From: Alterluteimonas quercicellularis
Lineage (GTDB): Bacteria; Pseudomonadota; Gammaproteobacteria; Xanthomonadales; Xanthomonadaceae
Direction of reading: 5' to 3'
Assembly: GCF_021191635.1 (NCBI RefSeq)
Contig: NZ_JAIWPR010000004.1
Coordinates: 62,001-126,000, forward strand
DNA: 64,000 bases
Shown here: in pieces, positions 9,177 through 19,735 of the stretch
How the letters are laid out: each line of letters begins with the position of its first letter
How positions within the stretch are numbered: position 1 is the first letter of the stretch
The notes under the pieces: generated by a model
The model's input: the letters and a program-made list of their open reading frames with translations, nothing else
What the model was told of the DNA's origin: nothing
Database searches by the model: none
Program-made: the position numbers and the translations under genes

Positions 9177-10762
9177 GCCGCGCGCGCGCCTGCGGCGCAG
9201 CGGCCCGTCGCCTGGCGATGATGGCGATCGCGCTCGCCGCGACCTGCGCCCTCGCGGCGCCGGCGGCCGCCGGCACCCCCGAGGCGGCGGCCCCGCCGCC
9301 GATCGCGGTGGCCGCCGAGGCGGTCGTGATCCCGCCCGGCGCGGCCCTGCAGCCGACCGTCGAGCGCCGCCACCGCGGGCGCTTCAACGGCCGCGCGCTG
9401 CGCTACCGCAGCGTGGTGGAGGAGTGGCCGCTGGTCGATCCCGACGGCGCCACGGTCGCCACGGTCGGCGCCATCGCCTACCTGGCCGAGGCCGCGGCCC
9501 CGGAGCGTCCGGTGATCTTCGCCTTCAACGGCGGCCCCGGCTCGGCCTCGATCTGGCTGCACATGGGCTTCCTGGGCCCGAAGCGGCCCGACTACGGCGC
9601 GCAGGCCGGCGACGAGGAGATCCGGCCGCCGACGGCGCCGACGTTCGCCCTGGTCGACAACCCGGAATCGCCGCTGGACGTGGCCGACGTGGTGCTGATC
9701 GATCCGCCGGGCACCGGCTTCGCGCGCGTGGTCGGCGAGGCCGGCGCGGCGCGCGTGTTCGGCGTGCGCGAGGACGCCGAGGCGATCGCCCGCTTCGTCG
9801 GCGACTGGCTGCGGCGCCACGGGCGCGAGCGCAGCCCGCGCTACCTGATGGGCGAGAGCTACGGCACCGTGCGCGCGGCCGAGGTCGCGCGCCTGCTGGC
9901 CGGCGGGCCGACTGCCACCGGCCGCATGGACGGCATCGCCCTCAACGGGGTGATGCTGCTCGGGCAGGCGATGGACGGCAGCCGGCGCGGCCCCGAGCTG
10001 GCCTCGGCGACCGGCCTGCCGAGCTACGCCGCCACCGCCTGGTACCACGGCGCGGTGCCGCGCACGGTGGCGCTGGAGGCGCACATCGCCCGGGCGCGGG
10101 CCTTCGCCGAGGGGCCCTACCTGCAGGCCCTGTTCCAGGGCTCGCGGCTGGACGCCGCCGCGCGCGCGTCCGTCGCCGCGGAACTGGCGGCGCTCACCGG
10201 CATCCCGGCCGCGCGCTGGCTGGCGCTCGACCTGCGCATGGACGCGGCCGCGTTCGGCCGCGAGGTGCTGCGCGACGCCGGCCTGCAGGTCGGCGCATAC
10301 GACGCCCGCTTCACCCTGCCGCTGGCGGCCTCGGGCGGCGATCCGGTCGCCGACGACCCGGCGATGGGCCAGTACGCGCCGCTGTACGTCGCCACCCTGC
10401 ACACGCACCTGCGCGAGCAGCTCGGTGTGGAGACCGCGCGCGCCTACAACGCGATCGAGTTCCGCCACGTCAACGCGCGGTTCTGGAAAGGGCAGCCGCC
10501 GCTGCAGGACAACCATGCGCTGGCCCTGGCCACCGCGATGCGCCGCAACCCCGCGCTGCGCGTGCTGGTGGCCACCGGCCACTACGATCTGGTCACCACC
10601 ACGGGTGCGGCCGAGCAGGCCGTGGCGCTGTCGGGCATGCCGCCCGGGCGGGTGACGATGCGCACGTACGCTTCGGGCCACATGCCCTACGTGGGCGCGG
10701 CCAGTCGCGCGCAGCTCGCCGCCGACGTGCGCGCGTTCGTCGCCGGAGGCGCCTCGCCATGA
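9173..10762 (+). CDS. S10-family serine carboxypeptidase-like protein (third of three)
   Basis: 529 aa using a GTG start that overlaps the previous stop (GTGA). An ATG about 14 codons in (MMAIALAAT) is an alternative that would still leave a signal peptide. Landmarks: FNGGPGSAS at about 118-126, GESYGT with Ser229, ATGHYDLVTTTGA for the Asp and SGHMPYVG for the His. All catalytic residues are present, so this is likely an active secreted or periplasmic S10 enzyme. It is the closest paralogue of the preceding gene by shared motifs. Confidence 0.85.
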   Translation: MSRARACGAAARRLAMMAIALAATCALAAPAAAGTPEAAAPPPIAVAAEAVVIPPGAALQPTVERRHRGRFNGRALRYRSVVEEWPLVDPDGATVATVGAIAYLAEAAAPERPVIFAFNGGPGSASIWLHMGFLGPKRPDYGAQAGDEEIRPPTAPTFALVDNPESPLDVADVVLIDPPGTGFARVVGEAGAARVFGVREDAEAIARFVGDWLRRHGRERSPRYLMGESYGTVRAAEVARLLAGGPTATGRMDGIALNGVMLLGQAMDGSRRGPELASATGLPSYAATAWYHGAVPRTVALEAHIARARAFAEGPYLQALFQGSRLDAAARASVAAELAALTGIPAARWLALDLRMDAAAFGREVLRDAGLQVGAYDARFTLPLAASGGDPVADDPAMGQYAPLYVATLHTHLREQLGVETARAYNAIEFRHVNARFWKGQPPLQDNHALALATAMRRNPALRVLVATGHYDLVTTTGAAEQAVALSGMPPGRVTMRTYASGHMPYVGAASRAQLAADVRAFVAGGASP

Positions 10763-10857
10763 CGCCGTCCCGCCGCCGTGCACGCCTGGCGAACGCCGCC
10801 CGCCTCGAACGGGCGCGCCCGCGCGCGTCCGCATGCAGGGAGGGCGCCGGACGATGA
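10759..10857 (+). CDS. Possible 32-aa coupling ORF between S10 and RidA genes
   Basis: A 33-codon frame whose ATG overlaps the S10 stop (ATGA) and whose stop overlaps the RidA start (ATGA). The predicted peptide is Arg-rich and of low complexity (begins MTPSRRRARLANAARL) with no recognisable family. It may exist only to carry ribosomes through to the RidA gene, or it may be chance in G+C-rich sequence. The two precise 4-base overlaps are the only support. Confidence 0.25.
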   Translation: MTPSRRRARLANAARLERARPRASACREGAGR

Positions 10858-11345
10858 GCCGCATCGAAGCGCGCCTGGCCGAGCTGGGCCTGCAGCTGCC
10901 GCCGCCGCTGGTCGCGCCGCCGGGCGTGGTGCTGCCGTTCGCGTTCGCGCAGCGCGCCGGCCGCCGGGTGCTGATCGCCGGGCACGGCCCACAGGGGCCC
11001 GACGGGCGCCTCGCCGGGCCGTTCGGCAAGGTCGGTGCCGAGGTCGACGTGGCGGCCGCGCGCCACGCGGCGATGCTCACCGGCCTGTCGATGCTGGCCA
11101 GCGTGCGGGCCGAGATCGGCGACCTGGACCGCATCACCGGCTGGCGCCGGGTGTTCGGCATGGTCGCCTCGGCGCCCGGCTTCCAGGACCAGCCGGGCGT
11201 GATCAACGGGTTCTCGGAGCTGATCCACGCGGTGTTCGGGCCCGCGGTCGGCCGCCACGTGCGCAGCGCGGTCGGCATGGCCGAGCTGCCCTGGAACATC
11301 CCGGTGGAGATCGAGGGCGAGCTGGCGATCGACGGCGGCGATTGA
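10854..11345 (+). CDS. RidA/YjgF-family protein
   Basis: 163 aa, trimer-type RidA fold: AGRRVLIAGHGPQGPDGRLAG strand, a central helix with LASVRAEIGDLDRI, and a C-terminal RSAVGMAELPWNIPVEIEGEL segment. This matches the longer RidA subgroup that begins with 'RLAELGLxLPPPxxP', rather than canonical short RidA, where an Arg deaminates enamine/imine intermediates. Its place after an aminotransferase and peptidases fits removal of reactive PLP-enzyme products. The catalytic Arg assignment is uncertain in this subgroup. Confidence 0.85.
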   Translation: MSRIEARLAELGLQLPPPLVAPPGVVLPFAFAQRAGRRVLIAGHGPQGPDGRLAGPFGKVGAEVDVAAARHAAMLTGLSMLASVRAEIGDLDRITGWRRVFGMVASAPGFQDQPGVINGFSELIHAVFGPAVGRHVRSAVGMAELPWNIPVEIEGELAIDGGD

Positions 11346-11407
11346 GCGGCGCGCGCACCCGCGCGGCGCGCGAGGCGATAAGGTTCGGAAACGCAGGAGA
11401 GGAATCG

Positions 11408-13141
11408 ATGTCCAGGTGCCAGCAGGCCGTCGTCGCGATCGCACTGTCGCTGCTGGCGTGGACGGCGCCCGCGCAGCCGCCCGCGCTGGCCTACGTGCTG
11501 CGGCCGCTGCCGTCGGCCGACGGCGCGCGCGTGGAGGCGGTCGAGGTCGCGCTGACCATGAGCGGCGCCGTGCCGGCCGAGGGCGAGCCCCTGCTGCAGA
11601 TGCCGCTGGTGGCGAGCAACGTGCCGACCGTCGCGTCGGAACTGGACGGGCTGGAGGCGCACGATGCGCGCGGCCGCCTGCCGCTGCGGGTCGAGCAGAC
11701 CGGCGAGGACCCCGCCATCCAGCGCCGCTGGTTCGCCGGGCGCGTTCCGGAGGGCGAGGTGCGGCTGCGGTATCGCGCGCCGGCCGCGACCGCGCTGGCC
11801 GCCCGCGGCGCCGCGCCGCCGATCGAGCTGCGCGGCGACAGCGGCGCGGTCTCCGCGGGCGGCGCCACCTTCCTGCTGCGTCCCGCCGCCGGCGACTACC
11901 GCATCCGCGCGGACTGGGACCTGAGCGCGCTGCCGGACGGCGCGGTGGGCCTGAGCAGCCTCGACACGCTGGCCCGCGACGAGGCCGTGCCGGCCAGCCT
12001 GGTCGACAGCGCGTTCTTCATGGCCGGCATGATCCAGCGCTATCCCGAGACCGGCGCCGCCGACCGCTTCTTCTCCGCCTGGCAGGGCGAAACGCCCTTC
12101 GACGCCCGCGAGATGATGGTCTGGGGCGAGGCGCTGTACGCGCGCTTCCTCGAGGTCTTCGACGCCGCGCCCACGCCCTACGGGGTGTTCATGCGCCGCA
12201 ACCAGGTCAACCCGGGCGGCGGCATCGGCATGCATCGCTCGTTCGTGCTGACCTACGGCGACACCCGCGGCAACGATCCCGAGGCGCTGCGCTTCACCCT
12301 TGCGCACGAGATGTTCCACACCTTCCAGCCGCTGATGGCGCGCGGGCGCGGCATGGACGAGAGCCTGGGCGCGGCCTGGTTCAACGAAGGCCTGGCGGTG
12401 TTCTACCAGGGCGAGCTGCCGTTCCGCTTCGGCATGGTGACGCCCGAGGCCTATCTGCGCGACCTGAACTTCACGATGGCGCGCCTGTACACCAGCCTGT
12501 TCGCCGGAACCCCCAACCGCGAGGTCGCCGGCCGCTTCTGGGAGGACACCCGGATCCGCACGCTGCCCTACGATCGCGGCTACGTGTACTTCGTCAACGT
12601 CGATGCGGCCGTCCGCAGGGCGTCCGGCGGCGCGCGCTCGCTCGACGACCTGATGCTGGCGCTGCGGGCGCGCCGCGAGCGGGGCCTGCCGGTGGAGCAG
12701 GCCGACTGGGAGGCGCTGGTCGGAGAGGAACTGGGCGCCGAAGGCGTCGCCGCGTTCCACGCGATGCTGGACGGACGGGTGGACGTGCCGGCCTCGGACG
12801 CGTTCGGGCCGTGCTTTCGCCGGGTGCAGCGGCCGCTGCGGCGCTACGAACTCGGCTTCGAGCCCAAGGTGCTGGTCGAGCCGGTGCGCATCGTGCGTGG
12901 GCTGGTGCCCGGTTCGGCGGCCGAGGCAGCGGGGCTGCGCGACGGCGACGAGATCCTGCAGCCGGTCGGGCAGGACGCGATCCAGGGCGACCAGGACGGC
13001 GTGCTGACGCTGCAGGTCCGGCGCGACGGCCGGGACACCACGATCGAGTACCGCCCGCGCGGCGAGGCGGTGGACACCTGGCAGTGGGAGCGCGTGCCCG
13101 AGGTGGCCGACACCGACTGCGGGCGCGCCGCCGCGCGCTGA
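11408..13141 (+). CDS. Exported M61-like metallopeptidase with C-terminal PDZ domain
   Basis: 577 aa. The signal peptide ends near residue 22 (TAPAQ). The zinc motif H300-E-M-F-H304 plus a downstream WFNEGLA Glu327 forms a gluzincin active site. An N-terminal beta-rich domain precedes it, and a PDZ-like domain follows at about 490-550 ([22 protein letters not shown]). This layout is that of M61 glycyl-aminopeptidase-like proteins. AGGAGAGG lies just before the ATG, and a 62-base gap after the RidA gene could hold its own promoter. It extends the peptidase theme of the island. Confidence 0.85.
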   Translation: MSRCQQAVVAIALSLLAWTAPAQPPALAYVLRPLPSADGARVEAVEVALTMSGAVPAEGEPLLQMPLVASNVPTVASELDGLEAHDARGRLPLRVEQTGEDPAIQRRWFAGRVPEGEVRLRYRAPAATALAARGAAPPIELRGDSGAVSAGGATFLLRPAAGDYRIRADWDLSALPDGAVGLSSLDTLARDEAVPASLVDSAFFMAGMIQRYPETGAADRFFSAWQGETPFDAREMMVWGEALYARFLEVFDAAPTPYGVFMRRNQVNPGGGIGMHRSFVLTYGDTRGNDPEALRFTLAHEMFHTFQPLMARGRGMDESLGAAWFNEGLAVFYQGELPFRFGMVTPEAYLRDLNFTMARLYTSLFAGTPNREVAGRFWEDTRIRTLPYDRGYVYFVNVDAAVRRASGGARSLDDLMLALRARRERGLPVEQADWEALVGEELGAEGVAAFHAMLDGRVDVPASDAFGPCFRRVQRPLRRYELGFEPKVLVEPVRIVRGLVPGSAAEAAGLRDGDEILQPVGQDAIQGDQDGVLTLQVRRDGRDTTIEYRPRGEAVDTWQWERVPEVADTDCGRAAAR

Positions 13142-13325
13142 CGGCCCGCGGCCTTCGCCGGCCCCGCTACCGCGTCCCGGCGCGGCAGGGCGGGCCGCAC
13201 GACGGCGGCCGTCCCGTCCACGGGCGTCGGCATCGGCGGAGCGGCGCCTGCCGTCGTCGGCCCGGGCGCCGCCGGCGGCCATCGAACGCGCTAGTCTGGT
13301 GGGCCCGTCTTTCCCGGATGTCCCG

Positions 13326-14513
13326 ATGCCGGTGATCCAGTCCCTGCTCGACACCGACCTGTACAAGTTCACGATGATGCAGGCGGTGCTGCACCAGCAC
13401 CCCGGCGCGCACGTCGAGTACCGGTTCAAGTGCCGCACGCCGGGCATCGACCTGGCGCGCTACATCGACCAGATCGACGCCGAGATCGATCGCCTCTGCG
13501 GCCTGCGCTTCACCGCCGCCGAGCTCGACTACGTTCGCGGCCTTCGCTTCGTCAAGTCCGACTTCGCGGATTTCCTCGGCCTGTTCCATCTCGACCGCAA
13601 GTACATCGACCTGCGACCGTCGGCGACGGTGCCGGGCGAGATCGAGCTGGACATCCGCGGCCCGTGGCTGCACACGATCCCGTTCGAGGTGCCGCTGCTG
13701 GCGATCGTCAACGAGGTCTGGTTCCGCAACACGACGTCGCCGGACTTCGACGAGGGCGAGCGCCGGCTGCGCGCCAAGGCCGCGATGCTGCGCGACGCCC
13801 CGGGGTTCGAGCAGTGCCGGATCGCCGACTACGGCACCCGGCGGCGCTACTCGCGGCAATGGCACGGCCACATGCTGCCGCTGCTGCGCGATGCGCTCGG
13901 CCCGCAGTTCGTCGGCACCAGCAACGTGCACTTCGCACGGCTCTACGGCATGACCCCGCACGGGACCATGGCGCACGAATGGCTGCAGGCGTTCCAGGCG
14001 CTGGGGCCGCGGCTGCGCGACTCGCAAGCCGCCGCGCTCGAATCCTGGGCGCGCGAGTACCGCGGCGACCTGGGCATCGCGCTGTCGGACGTGGTCGGGC
14101 TGGACGCCTTCCTGCGCGACTTCGACATGTACTTCTGCAAGCTGTTCGACGGCGTGCGCCACGATTCGGGCGACCCCTTCGCCTGGGGCGAGCGCATGCT
14201 CGCGCACTTCCGCGGCAACCGGGTCGATCCGGCGGGCAAGATCCTGGTGTTCAGCGACGGGCTCGACATCGACAAGGTCATGCGCCTGTACGACCATTTC
14301 CGCGGTCGCTGCCAGGTCGCCTTCGGCGTCGGCACCCACCTGACCAACGACCTGGGCCCGACGCCGCTGAACATCGTCATCAAGATGGTCCGCTGCAACG
14401 GCCAGCCGGTCGCCAAGCTGAGCGATTCGCCCGGCAAGAGCATGTGCGACGACCCGGGCTACCTGACCTACCTGCGGCAGGTGTTCGGCGTGCCCGCGGA
14501 GGCGGCGCCGTGA
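13326..14513 (+). CDS. pncB: Nicotinate phosphoribosyltransferase
   Basis: 395 aa, the usual length. Catalyses nicotinate + PRPP (+ATP) to nicotinate mononucleotide in NAD salvage. Recognisable are the N-terminal [12 protein letters not shown] motif, RYSRQWHGH around the autophosphorylated His, [14 protein letters not shown], and [10 protein letters not shown] near the C-terminus. The start at MPVIQS matches the family and lies 184 bases after the peptidase gene. TAGTCT at 13292-13297 is a weak possible -10. The last bases overlap the def start (GTGA). Confidence 0.95.
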   Translation: MPVIQSLLDTDLYKFTMMQAVLHQHPGAHVEYRFKCRTPGIDLARYIDQIDAEIDRLCGLRFTAAELDYVRGLRFVKSDFADFLGLFHLDRKYIDLRPSATVPGEIELDIRGPWLHTIPFEVPLLAIVNEVWFRNTTSPDFDEGERRLRAKAAMLRDAPGFEQCRIADYGTRRRYSRQWHGHMLPLLRDALGPQFVGTSNVHFARLYGMTPHGTMAHEWLQAFQALGPRLRDSQAAALESWAREYRGDLGIALSDVVGLDAFLRDFDMYFCKLFDGVRHDSGDPFAWGERMLAHFRGNRVDPAGKILVFSDGLDIDKVMRLYDHFRGRCQVAFGVGTHLTNDLGPTPLNIVIKMVRCNGQPVAKLSDSPGKSMCDDPGYLTYLRQVFGVPAEAAP

Positions 14514-15031
14514 TCCGCCCGATCGTGCGCATGGGCGATCCGGTGCTCAACCGGCCCGCGGCCGCGGTCGAGGCCTTCGACGACGCGCTGCGCGCGCTGG
14601 TCGCCGACATGTGGGAGACCATGGCCGCGGCCGGCGGGGTGGGGCTGGCCGCGCCGCAGGTGGGCGTGGGCCTGCAGGTCATGGTGTACGGCTTCGACCG
14701 CGCCGAGCGCTATCCCGACGCGCCGCCGGTGCCGCGCACGGTGCTGGTCAACCCGTCGGTGGAACCGCTGGGCGAGGCCCGCGAGGGCGGCTGGGAAGGC
14801 TGCCTGTCGATTCCCGGGCTGCGCGGCTGGGTGCCGCGCTGGCGGCGCGTCCGCTACCGCGGGCTGGACGCCGAGGGCGCGCTGCTGGAGGGCGAGGCGG
14901 AGGGCTTCCACGCCCGCGTGATCCAGCACGAGTTCGACCACCTGCAGGGCGTGCTCTATCCGGCGCGGATCGAGGACTTCGCCCGCTTCGGCTTCGCCGA
15001 CGTGCTGTTCCCCGAGCGCCCGCTTCCGTAG
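14510..15031 (+). CDS. def: Peptide deformylase
   Basis: 173 aa from GTG overlapping the pncB stop. Removes the N-formyl group from new proteins. Motif 1 [10 protein letters not shown], motif 2 EGCLSIPG (the Cys is a metal ligand) and motif 3 QHEFDHL (two His ligands and the catalytic Glu) are all present. The C-terminus ends LP at a TAG that is also the TAG of a GTAGGAGCG repeat, so the gene end appears to have been set by that repeat. This may be a second or housekeeping copy; no fmt partner is visible nearby. Confidence 0.94.
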   Translation: MIRPIVRMGDPVLNRPAAAVEAFDDALRALVADMWETMAAAGGVGLAAPQVGVGLQVMVYGFDRAERYPDAPPVPRTVLVNPSVEPLGEAREGGWEGCLSIPGLRGWVPRWRRVRYRGLDAEGALLEGEAEGFHARVIQHEFDHLQGVLYPARIEDFARFGFADVLFPERPLP

Positions 15032-15157
15032 GAGCGGGGGGGGGGGCGGGGGGGGGGGGGGGGGGGCGCCGGAAAGAGAGTGTCGCGCGCGCGCGCGCGC
15101 GCGACGCTTTTTCGCCGGCTCCGAAAGAAAGAGCTTCGCGCGCGAGCGCGCTCCTAC
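15028..15157. repeat. Degenerate REP pair with G11-C-G19 and (CG)n tracts
   Basis: GTAGGAGCG begins at 15028 and an inverse copy (TCGCGCGCGAGCGCGCTCCTAC-like) ends at 15157. The left arm has run into G11 (15036-15046), a C and G19 (15048-15066); a CGCG tract of about 20 bases follows near 15084-15103. The poly-G could form a quadruplex and is prone to slippage or assembly error. Confidence 0.85.
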
Positions 15158-15167
15158 GGAAGACGTT

Positions 15168-15716
15168 TTACGGCAGCGGCGGGACGACGACGGTCTCGGC
15201 CTGCGACAGCGACGCGCCCTCGGGCCGCAGCGACAGCCGGCCGCCGTCGATGGCGTCGATGCGGCGCGCGCCGACCAGCTTGGTGCCCAGGCTCACGCCG
15301 GTGAGCACCGGCACCCAGTCGTCGCCCTGCGCGCGCAGCACCGCGAGCTGGCGCGCATAGTCGTTGCCCGGACTGCCGCCGCAGCCGGATTCGGTCCACG
15401 CCGCCACGCCCTCGGCGCGGCCGTCGCCGTCGAGATCCACCTCGAACAGCCGCTCGCCGTCCACCTGGCAGTCCGCCTCGCCGGCGGAGGCCTCGATCGC
15501 GCGGCGGGCGGCCGCCTGCAGCGCCGGCGCCGCCGGGCGCGCGTGTGCGCGCACGTGGGCGAGCGCGGCGCCGCTGAAGTCGAGATCGGCGTCGTCCGCC
15601 GCGGGCTGCGCCGGCGTCGCGGCAGGCGGTGCGGCCGCGGCCTCCTGCGCATGCAGCGCAGCGGCGCATCCGCATGCGGCCAGGCAGAGCAGCAGTGGAT
15701 AGGCGGTCCGGATCAT
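15168..15716 (-). CDS. Hypothetical exported protein, possible lipoprotein
   Basis: 182 aa, function not recognised. The N-terminus is hydrophobic with a LAAC lipobox (Cys15), so it may be a lipoprotein; an Ala/Pro-rich linker follows (about 25-42). The mature part contains DLDGDGRAEGV, a calcium-loop-like segment typical of FG-GAP/VCBS-type repeats, and paired cysteines (ESGCGG and ADCQV). It stands alone on the minus strand between REP-rich spacers, so neighbours give no clue. Confidence 0.65.
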   Translation of the reverse strand: MIRTAYPLLLCLAACGCAAALHAQEAAAAPPAATPAQPAADDADLDFSGAALAHVRAHARPAAPALQAAARRAIEASAGEADCQVDGERLFEVDLDGDGRAEGVAAWTESGCGGSPGNDYARQLAVLRAQGDDWVPVLTGVSLGTKLVGARRIDAIDGGRLSLRPEGASLSQAETVVVPPLP

Positions 15717-15802
15717 CGCAACGCTCCCGCTGTCGACGCGTCATCGCGCGGGCGGAGAGTAGCCAATCCCGCCGCCCGTTGCCTGAGCGGGCGGCTCCAC
15801 GC

Positions 15803-15983
15803 GTAGGAGCGCGCTCGCGCGCGACCATGGTCGTTGGGGAAGACCGGGCGGGCGCGCGCGCGCTCCAAAGCGGGGACCGGCGGTCGGGCGCGCTTCGGCG
15901 CCGGCGGGGGCTGTGCGCGTTTCGCCCGCTCCGAGCGTTCCCTGAAACCCATCTTGTAGGAGCGCGCTGGCGCCAGCGGCGCT
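15803..15983. repeat. Two GTAGGAGCG REP copies in the spacer before the pyrF stop
   Basis: GTAGGAGCGCGCTCGCGCGC at 15803-15824 and a diverged copy in the same orientation at 15956-15983. The spacer 15717-15982 otherwise shows no gene. Confidence 0.75.
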
Positions 15984-16816
15984 CAGCGCGCGGCGTTCAG
16001 CGTGTCGCGCAGGCCGCGCGCGGCCGCGGCGGCGGCTTCGGCATAGTCGTCCCCGGCGGAGGCGTACAGGATCGCGCGCGAGGAACTGACCATCAGGCCG
16101 GTGCCGTCGGCGCTGCGGGCGTTGCGCACCACCGCCTCGGCGTCGCCCCCCTGCGCGCCCACGCCCGGCACCAGCAGCGGCAGCTCGCCGACGATCGCGC
16201 GCACTTCGCGCAGTTGCTCCGGCCAGGTGGCACCGACCACCAGCGCGCAATTGCCGTGGCCGTTCCAGTCGCCGGCGACCCGTTCGGCCACGCGCTGGTA
16301 CAGCGGGCGGCCGCCGCGGCCGTCGTCGGACACGATCAGGTCCTGCAGGTCGCCGGCGCCCGGGTTCGACGTGCGGCACAGGATCACCACGCCGCGGTCG
16401 GCGCGCTCCAGGAAGGGCTCGAGCGAATCGCGGCCGAGGTAGGGGTTGGCGGTGACCGCATCCGCGCCGTAGCGGTCGAAGGCCTCGGCGGCGTAGTGCC
16501 GGGCGGTGCTGCCGATGTCGCCGCGCTTGGCGTCCAGGATCACCGGGATGCCGGGATGCGCGGCGTGCAGGTGCGCGATCAACCGCTCCAGCGCGTCCTC
16601 GGCGCCGAGCGCGGCGAAATGCGCGATCTGCGGCTTGAACGCGCAGGCGTAGGCCGCGGTGGCGTCGGCGATGTCGCGGCAGAACGCGAACACCGCGTCC
16701 GGGTCGCCGGCGAAGCGCGCCGGGAACTTCGCCGGCTCCGGATCGAGGCCGACGCAGACCAGGGTGTCGGCGTCGCGCCAGCGCGCCCGCAGGGCCGGTA
16801 CGAAGGAGGTCGTCAT
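15983..16816 (-). CDS. pyrF: Orotidine 5'-phosphate decarboxylase
   Basis: 277 aa, type 2 OMP decarboxylase, which converts OMP to UMP at the end of pyrimidine synthesis. Visible: [14 protein letters not shown] at the start, FKPQIAHF, the catalytic [13 protein letters not shown] motif (Lys and Asp residues), NPYLGRDS and the phosphate-binding [12 protein letters not shown]. Length fits the long bacterial type. The start lies 18 bases from a 27-bp inverted repeat that separates it from the upstream ettA. Confidence 0.95.
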   Translation of the reverse strand: MTTSFVPALRARWRDADTLVCVGLDPEPAKFPARFAGDPDAVFAFCRDIADATAAYACAFKPQIAHFAALGAEDALERLIAHLHAAHPGIPVILDAKRGDIGSTARHYAAEAFDRYGADAVTANPYLGRDSLEPFLERADRGVVILCRTSNPGAGDLQDLIVSDDGRGGRPLYQRVAERVAGDWNGHGNCALVVGATWPEQLREVRAIVGELPLLVPGVGAQGGDAEAVVRNARSADGTGLMVSSSRAILYASAGDDYAEAAAAAARGLRDTLNAAR

Positions 16817-16834
16817 GCGTCCGCGTCCTCAGGT

Positions 16835-16915
16835 AACCGGGGTCAGAGTCGACTTTTCGCCTTCGATCCCTCCAGGAGAGGCTTCCGGGGCGAAAAGTCG
16901 ACTCTGACCCCGGTT
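16835..16915. repeat. 27-bp perfect inverted repeat between ettA and pyrF
   Basis: Arms 16835-16861 and 16889-16915 are perfectly complementary (core GGGGTCAGAGTCGACTTTT) around a 27-base loop. The right arm ends five bases before the ettA stop codon. It can form a very stable hairpin in RNA of either strand and may end ettA transcription. It resembles dispersed palindromes seen in related genomes, possibly mobilised by REP-associated transposases (inference). Confidence 0.9.
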
Positions 16916-16919
16916 TTGT

Positions 16920-18581
<1,662 letters not shown>

Positions 18582-18656
18582 GGGGGCTCCGGATGGGCGT
18601 CGCCTGGGCGCCCGCCGGCCTGGACAGGGGCGGGGAGCGGCAGGCGGGGATGCGCC

Positions 18657-18662
18657 ATTGTA
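18657..18662 (-). promoter_or_regulatory. Candidate -10 box for ettA
   Basis: Reads TACAAT on the minus strand, about 75 bases before the ettA ATG, in the gap after the accessory locus. It resembles the -10-like boxes before secA and rnpB. No good -35 is visible. Confidence 0.45.
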
Positions 18663-18688
18663 GCGTAGCCGCCGCGGCCGGCCGGCCC

Positions 18689-19147
18689 TCAACCGGCCCG
18701 GCCGGCGACGACCGCGAGCGCCCCGCCGGCGTTGAGCGCCAGGCCGTAGGGCGCGGCGACGAGCGGGATTTCCCGCACGGCCGCGGGGAGACGGGCGCGC
18801 AGCGCCGCGTAGGTCGCCGCCGCGCCCCGGCGCCAGGCGTCCACCGGTCCCAGCACCAGGACCGGCCCCGGCGCGCCGGCGTCGTAGCCGGCCGCTTGCA
18901 GCAGGCCGATGGCCGCGTCGACGCCCGCCGGCGACACCGGCGCGAGGGTCGGGGAAGTACGCGAGAGGCAGAGCGCGAAGGCGCGCCCGCCGGGCAGCGG
19001 CGCGGCCAGGCCCAGGCAGGGGCCGAGCCGGGAGAAGCGCAGGCCGACGACGGCGCGGCGCCCGCACGGCGGCGAGACCGCGGCCACGGCCCACTGTCGT
19101 TCCCCGATCGCCAGCGGGTCGGCGGCCGGGACGAAAGCGTAGGGCAT
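18689..19147 (-). CDS. Unrecognised protein at the end of the reb locus
   Basis: 152 aa, no family recognised. Start chosen at MPYAFVPAADP; an in-frame ATG 41 codons earlier would run through a hairpin-containing spacer and is less likely. The sequence is Ala/Gly/Pro-rich with predicted alternating strands and helices, no signal peptide, no membrane segment and no catalytic motif. It is the last minus-strand gene of the locus, 129 bases past the final RebB gene, before the ettA promoter. Partnership with the Reb proteins is inferred only from position. Confidence 0.55.
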   Translation of the reverse strand: MPYAFVPAADPLAIGERQWAVAAVSPPCGRRAVVGLRFSRLGPCLGLAAPLPGGRAFALCLSRTSPTLAPVSPAGVDAAIGLLQAAGYDAGAPGPVLVLGPVDAWRRGAAATYAALRARLPAAVREIPLVAAPYGLALNAGGALAVVAGRAG

Positions 19148-19240
19148 GGGATGCCTGCGAAGCGTCGGGGACCCGCGATCGTGCCATGGCTCGGCGGCCG
19201 GGTCGCGCCTGGAAAGCATGGGGTCCCTCTCGACCGGGCG

Positions 19241-19270
19241 ATGCCCCCCTCCCCGCGGGAAGGGGGGCAT
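19241..19270. terminator. Stem-loop after the distal rebB gene
   Basis: ATGCCCCCCT (19241-19250) pairs perfectly with AGGGGGGCAT (19261-19270) around CCCCGCGGGA. It lies seven bases past the rebB stop; no T-run follows, so it may be an mRNA end stabiliser rather than a strict terminator. Confidence 0.5.
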
Positions 19271-19276
19271 TCGCGG

Positions 19277-19609
19277 TCAGCGGCCGCTGCTGGTGAAGGC
19301 CTGCAGCACGGTCAGCAGGCTGGTCAGGTTGTCGGACACGCCCGACTGGCCGACCTTCTCGGTGGCGCCGGCATCGGACATCGTGTCGAGGCTGTAGATC
19401 TGCATCACGCCCTGGTTGGCCGCGGCCTGGGCCAGGGTGTTCTGCTGCTGCTGGGCGGCGACGGCGTTCTCGAACAGGATGCCGGTCGAATGCGCCAGCG
19501 ACTGGTAGATGGTGCCGACGGCGATGGCGGGCGCTTCGCCGACCACCTTGACGTTGGACTGGGTGACGGCATCGGTGACCATCGGGTTGACGGTTTCGGG
19601 GCTGGGCAT
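19277..19609 (-). CDS. rebB: RebB-family R-body ('killing trait') protein, 110 aa
   Basis: 110 aa. Residues about 5-60 match the RebB pattern: VTDAVTQSNVKVVGEAPAIA, then IYQSLAHSTGILFENAVAAQQQQNT. RebB-family proteins are small structural subunits of R-bodies, coiled protein ribbons that extend and puncture membranes, first known from Caedibacter endosymbionts of Paramecium. The C-terminal half (about 60-110) is a variable helical tail. A good AAGGAG site lies seven bases before the ATG. It is the most promoter-distal of the recognisable Reb genes in this minus-strand run. Confidence 0.88.
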   Translation of the reverse strand: MPSPETVNPMVTDAVTQSNVKVVGEAPAIAVGTIYQSLAHSTGILFENAVAAQQQQNTLAQAAANQGVMQIYSLDTMSDAGATEKVGQSGVSDNLTSLLTVLQAFTSSGR

Positions 19610-19735
19610 GGTGTCGCTCCTTCGGATGGGCCTCGTGGTTCGCCGGAGGCGGTCGGCGTCCTATCGACGCGCGCGGGGGGCGCGCGTGAAGGGGAGGGAG
19701 GGCGCATGGGCCCGAAGGCCTGTCGTCGGCAGACC

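Noticed and set aside
9110-13447. A 1445-codon minus-strand frame opposite the third S10 and M61-like genes
   Set aside because: No recognisable domain; shadow of the coding strand.
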